A stretch of DNA of 11,486 bases from Streptococcus oralis. Its GTDB lineage: Bacteria > Bacillota > Bacilli > Lactobacillales > Streptococcaceae. Shown here one piece after another: positions 6,801-11,486 of this stretch. Where the stretch lies: the NCBI GenBank assembly GCA_937930605.1, contig CALHBZ010000252.1, positions 1 to 11,486 of the forward strand, given 5' to 3'. Made by a program: the position numbers and the translations under genes. How positions within the stretch are numbered: the stretch's first letter is position 1; each line of letters starts with the position of its first letter. The notes under the pieces are model-generated. The model did no database searches. It worked only from the letters and a program-made list of their open reading frames with translations, and had not been told where the DNA came from.

Positions 6801-8882
6801 GATGTGAAGGGGTTTTAGTTTGTCAAATTTAGCCTTGACCTCTGTGACTAAGTCTTGGTCGACTTTCAGATGGTTGGCGACTTCCATGTAGTCATGGAAT
6901 AGCTGCCAGACTAGCGACTGGTCAAAGGTGTTTCCGATGGTAATGGTACCGTGTTCTGGTGAGTAGGATGGAGAAGACACCCAACGGTCACTGGCCTTGT
7001 CATAGTGCAAGAAGGAGTTCCAGAACTTGGCAGTTTCCTTGAGCATAGGATAAATCTTTTCTTTGAGATAAGTCTCATCCTTGGTGAATTTATAGTAGTC
7101 ATAGACGTTCTGCATCATCCAGGCATTAGCAGCTGGCGACCAACCCCAATAATAATTCCAACCAGGAGTAGTCCAGCCAAATGGTGTTGCTTGAGTGTGG
7201 ACCAGCCATCCATTTTCCTGTCCGTCTTTTGACTCGATACCAGCGTATTCCTTGGCAGCGATACGGCCATAGTAACGCATGTCGTCAATGTAATTAATCA
7301 TTGGCTTGGCTGTTTCAGCCAGGTTGCTCATGTAGGCTGGCCAATAGTTCATTTGCAAATTGACATTGAGGTGGTAGTCAGCGTTCCAAGGTGGATTGTC
7401 TACAGCATTCCAGACTCCTTGTAGGTTGGCAGGAAGGGCATCTGTCCGATCACGAGACGAACTAATCAATAGATAACGTCCGTATTGGAAGAAGAGTTCT
7501 TCCAGTTTTTGCCCTTTGCTAGGGTTATATCCTTGAAGGGCCTCTTTTGTCGTTTGAGCAGTCTTGCTTCCACCTAGGTTTAGTTTAACGCGATTAAAGA
7601 GACTTTGATAATCCTTGATGTGGTCCTTTTTAAGTGTCTCGTAGTCTTTGGCCTTAGCGGCTTCTACAATGCCTTTAACCGTTTTTTCGAGGTCAATGTC
7701 CTTTCGATAATTGGTTTTTGGATTTTGAGCAAAGTTAGTTTTGGCGCTGAGATAGAGGGTCGCATAGCTTGCACCTGTGACGGTTAGAGTCTCATTCTGA
7801 ACAGTGACTTTTCCGTCCGTTTTAATTCCTAGATAGGATGCAAATTTGAGGCCGTTATCTTTGACAGTCCCTTTTAGAAGGATTCCATTTTCATCTGTAG
7901 TGACATGACCGTTCTTATAGTTGGAATATTCCCAAGAGTAGTTGCCATTAGCAAGTAAGTCCTCTGTCAAGCTATTCCAAAGGGTAAAGTCAAGCGTCTT
8001 GTTTCCTTTTTTGGTTAAGTGGGTCACGGTGACATCATCAGGATAGCTGGAGAAGGTTTCGCGTTTGAAGGTAGTTCCATCTTGGGTATAAGAAGTAGTC
8101 GTAGTAGCTTCTGTGATATCCAAACTGCGGTGATAGTCTGTTACAGTATCAAGCCCTTTCTTCTGGTTATTAAAGACCATGAATATATCCCCAAAGGCTA
8201 GGTAGCGACCATACTGGGCGTTGTTTGGTCCAACTAAATTTTGTTCAGCTAGTTGTTTGGCTTTTTGGCGGTCTCCATCTTCGAGAGCTTTACGAATCTC
8301 TGCCAAGACCTTATAGCGATCCTTGTAGTTCCCTCCGTTATAATCGGTGCTATCAGGTTGGGGACCTCCTGACCAGAGGGTCTTTTCGTTATACTGAATT
8401 CTCTCTTCGCCAATTAGACCAAAGACCTTGGCTCCCATCTCGCCATTTCCGACTGGAAGGGCTTGTTTTTCCCAACCATCATAGGAAGGAGCTGTTGGCT
8501 GATCATAGTTGAGTTGATAGTTTTCTTGCTTTGTCACAGGTAGCTCGGTATTTTTATTCTCCTTATTTTCTTTAGCTTCCACAATGGCTTCTTCACTAGC
8601 TTGACGATTTGTTGTCTGAGTCTCCCCGGTTGCTTTGCTTTTGGAAACTGGATTCTCAGCTAGAGGTGGCTCTGTAGTCTCAGTAGCTTCAACTGCTCTG
8701 GGTTCGCTATCAGGCTTAGTGCTAGTTTCGACTGAGGTCTGTTCAGTTTGTTTGACCTCAATACTATCAGCGGAGACAGTGTGGCTGGCTAGAAAAACAG
8801 CTCCCAACAAAACAGAAGCAGTCCCAACTGTCAGTTTGCGGATGCTGTAGCGACAGGATTTCTCCCAAAATCTTTTGTCCAT
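3858..8882 (-). CDS. LPXTG cell-wall-anchored GH95 glycosidase, probable alpha-L-fucosidase
   Basis: This 1674-residue surface enzyme probably removes alpha-1,2-linked L-fucose from host glycans. A YSIRK signal peptide (YSIRK at 12-16) has likely cleavage at A38/D39; a Thr/Glu-rich segment follows to about 120. The GH95 catalytic region spans about 122-920. N506 and N508 (HLNVNLQMNYW), E643 (SPEHG) and D804 (FQIDGNFG) match by motif the catalytic residues mapped in Bifidobacterium bifidum AfcA, as I recall them. Then come a fibronectin-III-like segment (921-1008), two homologous beta-sandwich modules (1009-1143, 1149-1281), an unassigned domain (1282-1390), four 20-residue repeats (1412-1491), another unassigned domain (1497-1607) and the sorting signal LPATG (1643-1647) with hydrophobic segment and KTKKE tail. 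The ATG at 8882 has AGGGAG just upstream; the in-frame ATG at 8918 has none. The gene has its own promoter and terminator. Alpha-L-galactosidase specificity, also known in GH95, cannot be excluded. Confidence 0.92.
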   Translation of the reverse strand: MDKRFWEKSCRYSIRKLTVGTASVLLGAVFLASHTVSADSIEVKQTEQTSVETSTKPDSEPRAVEATETTEPPLAENPVSKSKATGETQTTNRQASEEAIVEAKENKENKNTELPVTKQENYQLNYDQPTAPSYDGWEKQALPVGNGEMGAKVFGLIGEERIQYNEKTLWSGGPQPDSTDYNGGNYKDRYKVLAEIRKALEDGDRQKAKQLAEQNLVGPNNAQYGRYLAFGDIFMVFNNQKKGLDTVTDYHRSLDITEATTTTSYTQDGTTFKRETFSSYPDDVTVTHLTKKGNKTLDFTLWNSLTEDLLANGNYSWEYSNYKNGHVTTDENGILLKGTVKDNGLKFASYLGIKTDGKVTVQNETLTVTGASYATLYLSAKTNFAQNPKTNYRKDIDLEKTVKGIVEAAKAKDYETLKKDHIKDYQSLFNRVKLNLGGSKTAQTTKEALQGYNPSKGQKLEELFFQYGRYLLISSSRDRTDALPANLQGVWNAVDNPPWNADYHLNVNLQMNYWPAYMSNLAETAKPMINYIDDMRYYGRIAAKEYAGIESKDGQENGWLVHTQATPFGWTTPGWNYYWGWSPAANAWMMQNVYDYYKFTKDETYLKEKIYPMLKETAKFWNSFLHYDKASDRWVSSPSYSPEHGTITIGNTFDQSLVWQLFHDYMEVANHLKVDQDLVTEVKAKFDKLKPLHINKEGRIKEWYEEDSPQFTNEGIENNHRHVSHLVGLFPGTLFSKDQAEYLEAARATLNHRGDGGTGWSKANKINLWARLLDGNRAHRLLAEQLKYSTLENLWDTHAPFQIDGNFGATSGMAEMLLQSHTGYIAPLPALPDAWKDGQVSGLVARGNFEVSMKWKDKNLQSLSFLSNVGGDLVVDYPNIEASQIKVNGKAVKATVLKDGRIQLATQKGDVITFEHFPGRVTSLTAVRQNGVTAELTFNKVEGATHYVIQRQVKDESGQTSTTREFITNQTNFVDRSLDPQLAYTYTVKAMLGEVSTQVSEQVTVETPSELMDDRDGRIQYGAAFGNWADSELFGGTEKFADLSKGDYTDEDVTATIPFNGVGIEIYGLKSSELGLATAKIDGKEVGELDFHTAGATEKGSLIGRFTGLADGPHTLTLSVKREHKGRGSERSKISLDYFKILSGAGNTIEKMDDRDTRIQYGSQFKDWSDPELYGGTEKYADINNSDSSAASEAQATISFTGTGIRIYGLKSLALGRARVTLDGKEMPSLDFYTSGATEKRAFIGEFTNLADGPHTLTLRVDPDSPEGRKKISLDSFDIIKAPAVGIDSPSIAPLKGNDKEISLTLPSGDWEAIAVTFPGVKDPLVLRKVDETHLVTSGDQTVLSIQDNQVQIPIPDGTDRQIGKAIAAYAIQGTTTSSPVVAVFTKKDEKKVDEKQPTTSKGDEPAPTVEIPEYTNPIGTAGQEEAPIVEKPEYTDPIGTAGQEEAPTVEKPEYTNPIGTAGQEEAPIVEKPEYTDPIGTSGDQAAPTLTRPEYQLRTLKDKKTGVEIIGGATDLEDVAHLASRRVLAQELFGKTYDAYDFQLKNKENHNVQLQNQVLVRLPVSGEVQGVYYLTPTRELEPQDFTIRDGMLEFLTNNVSTYAVVYNTTSSPTVEVVNPHEKPTTTETEALVHTTDSGHQEKLPATGEERNPLLFLAGLSLVLTATFLVKTKKE
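4410..4649 (-). repeat. Four tandem 60-bp repeats encoding a PEYT-PIGT stalk
   Basis: Four in-frame 20-residue units (residues 1412-1491 of the GH95 protein) have the pattern PEYTxPIGTxGxxxAPxx. A fifth, degenerate start (TRPEYQL) follows. At DNA level, the 60-base blocks beginning at 4441 and 4561 differ at one position only, while the alternating blocks differ from them at about a dozen positions, so the array is a duplicated 120-base dimer. Similar PEYT repeats occur in streptococcal surface proteins such as IgA1 proteases (from memory). Confidence 0.9.
5040..5858 (-). repeat. Two tandem copies of a lectin-like beta-sandwich module
   Basis: Residues 1009-1143 and 1149-1281 of the GH95 protein are homologous. 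Both open with MDDRDxRIQYG, continue with GGTEK, IYGLK, GATEK and LADGPHTLTL, and end with KISLD. More than half the positions match by eye. Modules of this kind are common beside bacterial glycosidases and are thought to bind carbohydrate; binding here is inferred. Confidence 0.85.
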
Positions 8883-8950
8883 AGGAATCTCCCTCTTCTT
8901 TCTTGTAAGCGTATACATTTTTATTTTAAAAAAAACTTACAAAAAATAAG

Positions 8951-8968
8951 TTGTTTATTATTGTTTAT
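8951..8968. repeat. Direct repeat TTGTTTAT spaced one helical turn
   Basis: TTGTTTAT occurs at 8951-8958 and 8961-8968, a 10-base period. It covers the predicted transcript start and first bases of the GH95 mRNA. It could be a protein-binding site on one face of the helix; the region is AT-rich, so chance is possible. Confidence 0.5.
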
Positions 8969-8974
8969 GTTCTT

Positions 8975-9003
8975 AATATAGCAAAATAGTCAAAATAGTG
9001 CAA
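8975..9003 (-). promoter_or_regulatory. Promoter of the GH95 surface glycosidase
   Basis: On the minus strand, TTGCAC (9003-8998) and TATATT (8980-8975) are 17 bases apart. The -10 box is preceded by TGC, an extended -10 signal. The predicted transcript start near 8968 gives a leader of about 86 bases. The spacer between the boxes consists almost wholly of the tandem nonamer described at 8982-8999. Confidence 0.75.
8982..8999. repeat. Tandem nonamer CAAAATAGT inside the GH95 promoter
   Basis: CAAAATAGT is repeated head to tail without a gap (8982-8990, 8991-8999). It fills the spacer between the -35 and -10 boxes, where a bound regulator would control access of RNA polymerase. Confidence 0.6.
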
Positions 9004-9132
9004 CCTTTTTGACAGAGATTTGTAGAAATTGTTTGGGTTTTTCTTGCTTGTATCCTTGTGGGAGAGTGAAGGTCAGCTATCCAGAGGGGGAATTGTATTG
9101 ATAACGGCACTAACGTGGTCAATACAAAAAGC
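9004..9132. other. Spacer with inverted repeat between rhodanese terminator and GH95 promoter
   Basis: No gene is seen here. The notable structure is an inverted repeat at 9095-9125: GTATTGAT pairs with GTCAATAC (one G-U pair), then a mismatch and three more pairs around a 7-base loop. It lies about 130 bases upstream of the predicted GH95 transcript start, just past the T-run of the rhodanese operon terminator. It could be an operator or part of a complex terminator. Confidence 0.4.
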
Positions 9133-9167
9133 CCGTATTCTAATCCTATGTGAGGATTTGGATACGG
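9133..9167 (-). terminator. Intrinsic terminator of the rhodanese operon
   Basis: A 15-position stem (9133-9147 with 9153-9167; one G-U pair, one mismatch) has a 5-base loop. On the minus strand it is followed two bases later by TTTTT (complement of 9126-9130). It lies about 35 bases past the stop of the last rhodanese gene. Confidence 0.88.
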
Positions 9168-9202
9168 ACTGATTGCTGAGACTGATTTTAAGTAACTTTG
9201 AC

Positions 9203-9499
9203 TTATTCTACTTGACCAGGCCAAGCATTCATACCACCTTCTACATTGGTAACGGTGAGGCCTTGGGCGCTGAGAAATTGACAGGCAGAGGCAGACCGCA
9301 CTCCCCCTTGACAGATGACATGGTATTCATAGTCAGGTTTGAGTTCTTTGTAGCCTTGCTCCAGGGTGCTTAAAGGCAGATTTTTGGCACCTGGTACATG
9401 TCCTGCTTGGAATTCATGTACTTCACGGACATCGATAAGATCTAGATTTTCATTGTGATATTTTTCGTAAAAGTCAGCCATGCTGATATTAGTTACCAT
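9203..9499 (-). CDS. Single-domain rhodanese (sulfurtransferase)
   Basis: This 98-residue protein is one rhodanese domain. The predicted active-site cysteine C63 sits in the loop CQGGVRS, preceded by the typical DVREVHEF and GHVPGAKNLPL motifs and followed by VEGGMNAWPG. Such proteins carry a persulfide on the cysteine and pass sulfane sulfur to acceptors. It has no signal peptide, so it acts in the cytoplasm. The ATG at 9499 lies inside the end of the reductase gene, overlapping it by 11 bases, and has AAGGAG 6 bases upstream; translation is probably coupled. The later in-frame ATG at codon 7 has no such site. It is the last gene of the operon. The loop differs from the CHSGVRS/CHSGLRS loops of the other two rhodanese domains, suggesting a different partner (inference). 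The exact acceptor cannot be told from sequence. Confidence 0.92.
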   Translation of the reverse strand: MVTNISMADFYEKYHNENLDLIDVREVHEFQAGHVPGAKNLPLSTLEQGYKELKPDYEYHVICQGGVRSASACQFLSAQGLTVTNVEGGMNAWPGQVE

Positions 9500-11144
9500 A
9501 TTCTACTCCTTCTGGGTTAGCCATTTTGTATAGTGAATAAGCGCCGTCAAGGTTTTGGACGGTAAATCCTGCTTGCTTGAGGATACGCTCTGCGATATAG
9601 CTGCGCAAACCACTGTGGCAGCTAACGATGTAGGCTTGGTTCTTGTCCAGTTCATCCAAGCGTTCCCGTAGTTCGTTTAGGGGGATGTGAATGGTATCGA
9701 CTTTGAGTCGACCACTCTGAAATTCGCCACTTGTCCGTACATCTAGGAATTTCTTTCCCTTAGCCAGTTCCTCTTCAAGCTGGTACCATTGAATATTGTC
9801 GCTGAGACCTTCGATAAGGTTCAAGGCTGCGTAGCCCAGCATATTGACGGGATCCTTGGCAGAGCCAAACGGTGGCGCATAGGTGAACTCCAATTCTGGT
9901 AAGTCAAAGACGGTGAGATTTCCCTTGATAGCAGTTGCTAGGATATCGATTCGCTTGTCAACACCTTTCTTCCCAACTCCTTGGGCACCATAGATTTTTC
10001 CAGTGGTTGGCTCAAAGAGGAGCTTCAAGGTCATATCAGTAGCGCCTGGATAATAACCAGCGTGATCTTTTCCGCCGACATGAAGCGCCTTGTAAGGAAG
10101 TTGATTCATGCTAAGGATACGTTCGCTGAGACCAGTCGAAGCAGCTGTCATATCAAAAGCACGAACGATAGCAGTGCCGATACTGCCCTTGTTTGTACGC
10201 CCGAGTCCTGCGATGACGTCCGCTACTTGGCGTCCCTGACGATTGGCAGGAGAAGCTAGAGAGATGAGAGCGTCTTGACCCGTAATCTCTTGCTTGACAA
10301 CGATGGCATCCCCAACTGCAAAAATATCTTTTTGACTGGTTTCATAATGTTCATCGACCAGGATCCCACCACGGAGTCCCAGTTCAATCCCCGCAGCTTT
10401 TGCCAGTCCGTTTTCAGGTTCAACACCGACAGAAAGGATGGTGAGGTCAGAAGTGATCTTTTGACCGTTTTCGAGAACGATGATTTTTCCTTGGTCTTCA
10501 AATTGATTCGCAGACTGAGAAGTGATAACGCGAACGCCGTTTTTAACCAATTCTGCTTGAACAAAGGCAGCCATTTCTTGATCTAATGGTGGCAAGACAT
10601 GGGGTGCTTTCTCAACGATAGTAACTTGCAATCCACGTTTTGTCAGGTTTTCAGCCATTTCAAGCCCGATAAATCCTGCACCGATAACGACAGCTTCTTT
10701 TGGATGATTGTCCAAGGCTGCCATAATTTCATCGAGATCGGGAACATTGCGAAGCGTGTAGGCGTTCTTAGCTTCTGCCAAGCCTTCAATGGTAGGAACA
10801 AATGGTTTAGCTCCTGGGGAGAGGATCAACTTGTCGTAGCTTTCTGTGAATTCCTGTCCATCATGGCGTACGGTCACAGTGCGCTCTGCTGGCGAAATGC
10901 TGATGACCTCATGGAAAGGACGAACATCCAGGTTAAAGCGTGCTTTGAGACTTTCAGGAGTTTGGACCAATAAACTATCACGGTTTGCAATTTCTCCTGA
11001 AACATAGTAAGGAAGTCCGCAGTTTGCAAAGGAAACAAAGGGACCTTTCTCAAAAATAGTGATTTCAGCGTCTTCCATGAGACGTCTGAGACGGGTTGCT
11101 GCTGACATTCCGCCTGCAACTCCCCCGACAATGATAATTTTCAT
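9489..11144 (-). CDS. cdr: CoA-disulfide reductase with C-terminal rhodanese domain
   Basis: This 551-residue flavoprotein belongs to the CoADR-rhodanese fusion type. It has an N-terminal FAD-binding GGVAGG motif (7-12), the single redox cysteine C42 in FANCGLPYY typical of CoA-disulfide reductases rather than paired-cysteine enzymes, an NAD(P)H-binding GAGFIG (155-160), and a second FAD motif FAVGDA (275-280). The dimerisation region has YYPGA (364-368) and TYAPPFGSAKDPVN (421-434), whose tyrosines correspond to those implicated in Staphylococcus aureus CoADR. Residues 450-551 are a rhodanese domain with C509 in CHSGLRS. It probably reduces CoA disulfide or CoA/inorganic persulfide using NAD(P)H. 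The start has AAGGAG upstream. It lies 20 bases after one rhodanese gene and overlaps the next. Related NADH oxidases are the main alternative; the fusion makes CoADR or persulfide reductase more likely. Confidence 0.92.
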   Translation of the reverse strand: MKIIIVGGVAGGMSAATRLRRLMEDAEITIFEKGPFVSFANCGLPYYVSGEIANRDSLLVQTPESLKARFNLDVRPFHEVISISPAERTVTVRHDGQEFTESYDKLILSPGAKPFVPTIEGLAEAKNAYTLRNVPDLDEIMAALDNHPKEAVVIGAGFIGLEMAENLTKRGLQVTIVEKAPHVLPPLDQEMAAFVQAELVKNGVRVITSQSANQFEDQGKIIVLENGQKITSDLTILSVGVEPENGLAKAAGIELGLRGGILVDEHYETSQKDIFAVGDAIVVKQEITGQDALISLASPANRQGRQVADVIAGLGRTNKGSIGTAIVRAFDMTAASTGLSERILSMNQLPYKALHVGGKDHAGYYPGATDMTLKLLFEPTTGKIYGAQGVGKKGVDKRIDILATAIKGNLTVFDLPELEFTYAPPFGSAKDPVNMLGYAALNLIEGLSDNIQWYQLEEELAKGKKFLDVRTSGEFQSGRLKVDTIHIPLNELRERLDELDKNQAYIVSCHSGLRSYIAERILKQAGFTVQNLDGAYSLYKMANPEGVEYGN

Positions 11145-11164
11145 TGACTTTCTCCTTTATACAT

Positions 11165-11473
11165 CTAGATGACCTTACCTGTCCAAGCACTCATACCGCC
11201 TCGGACATTGATGACATCGTAGCCTTTTTTCTTTAGCTTCTTCGCAGCTAGTTTGCTTCGCACACCAGAATGGCAAATGACATAGAGTGTTTCTTTTGTC
11301 TCAGGTGTGTAAGATCCGATTTCGGTTAGAGGGACATTCTTGGCATTTTTGATATGACCTCTGCGGAATTCTGTAGGTGTCCGAACATCCAGTAGCTGAA
11401 TCGGTTCTCTGAGTTTAGCTTCTAACTCGCTGGTAGAAATACTGTCAATTTTTGTAAATAATAAGTGAAACAT
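11165..11473 (-). CDS. Single-domain rhodanese (sulfurtransferase), first visible operon gene
   Basis: This 102-residue protein is a single rhodanese domain with predicted catalytic C67 in CHSGVRS, DVRTPTEFRRGH and NVRGGMSAWTG motifs. It is clearly related to the other single-domain rhodanese in the operon but with a more basic C-terminal half (KLAAKKLKKKG). I chose the ATG at 11473 because GGAGG sits 5 bases upstream; an in-frame TTG at 11485 is upstream of that site. The N-terminal MFHLLF is hydrophobic but too short for a membrane segment. The gene is complete, although the window ends 13 bases beyond the start, so the operon promoter and any further upstream genes are not visible. A 20-base gap separates it from the reductase gene, consistent with co-transcription. 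Its likely role is sulfane-sulfur transfer in the cytoplasm; the partner is unknown. Confidence 0.92.
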   Translation of the reverse strand: MFHLLFTKIDSISTSELEAKLREPIQLLDVRTPTEFRRGHIKNAKNVPLTEIGSYTPETKETLYVICHSGVRSKLAAKKLKKKGYDVINVRGGMSAWTGKVI

Positions 11474-11486
11474 AGGCACCTCCAAA

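Noticed and set aside
8883..8918. Upstream in-frame ATG of the GH95 gene (12 extra residues)
   Set aside because: No ribosome binding site precedes it, and the signal peptide is canonical from the ATG at 8882, which has AGGGAG upstream.
8973..9224. 83-codon minus-strand open frame between the rhodanese gene and GH95
   Set aside because: It runs through the terminator hairpin, the inverted repeat and the GH95 promoter, with no ribosome binding site or recognisable motif.
10599..10973. 124-codon plus-strand open frame inside the reductase gene
   Set aside because: It is a shadow of the well-supported CoA-disulfide reductase on the other strand, with no start signal.

Overview
The window looks like chromosomal DNA of a mitis-group Streptococcus. 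The evidence is the HexB-type MutL, strong AGGAG ribosome binding sites, moderate GC content, and a giant surface glycosidase with a YSIRK signal peptide and an LPXTG anchor. The species assignment is an inference from gene content; there is no rRNA or other marker.

Layout. Positions 1-1439 (+) hold the 3' part of mutL (hexB), with an intrinsic terminator just after it. A spacer of about 350 bases follows, carrying a good promoter, a cre-like operator and a possible antisense gene remnant. Positions 1790-3559 (+) encode a cytoplasmic GH13_20 neopullulanase/cyclomaltodextrinase-type enzyme. A convergent spacer (3560-3857) has three hairpins, two reading with the amylase and one closing the gene from the other side. 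Positions 3858-8882 (-) encode a 1674-residue cell-wall-anchored GH95 glycosidase, most likely an alpha-L-fucosidase, with a fibronectin-like segment, two copies of a lectin-like module, a 20-residue repeat stalk and an LPATG sorting signal. Its own promoter is at 8975-9003, and the upstream spacer carries unusual short direct repeats and an inverted repeat.

Positions 9203-11473 (-) form a tight three-gene operon: a single-domain rhodanese, a CoA-disulfide reductase fused to a rhodanese domain, and a second single-domain rhodanese. Gene spacing is 20 bases, then an 11-base overlap. An intrinsic terminator at 9133-9167 ends it. The operon's promoter lies outside the window.

How the genes fit together. 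The neopullulanase would break down imported maltodextrins in the cytoplasm, and the surface GH95 enzyme would trim sugars from host glycans outside. Both fit a mucosal glycan and starch scavenger, but they are transcribed separately and converge. The rhodanese/CoA-disulfide reductase operon suggests handling of persulfide sulfur or low-molecular-weight disulfides. MutL is housekeeping. I see no mobile element, CRISPR array or RNA gene. Nothing here is clearly a new system; the most notable points are the modular surface fucosidase with its repeat array, its repeat-rich promoter, and the triple-rhodanese operon.
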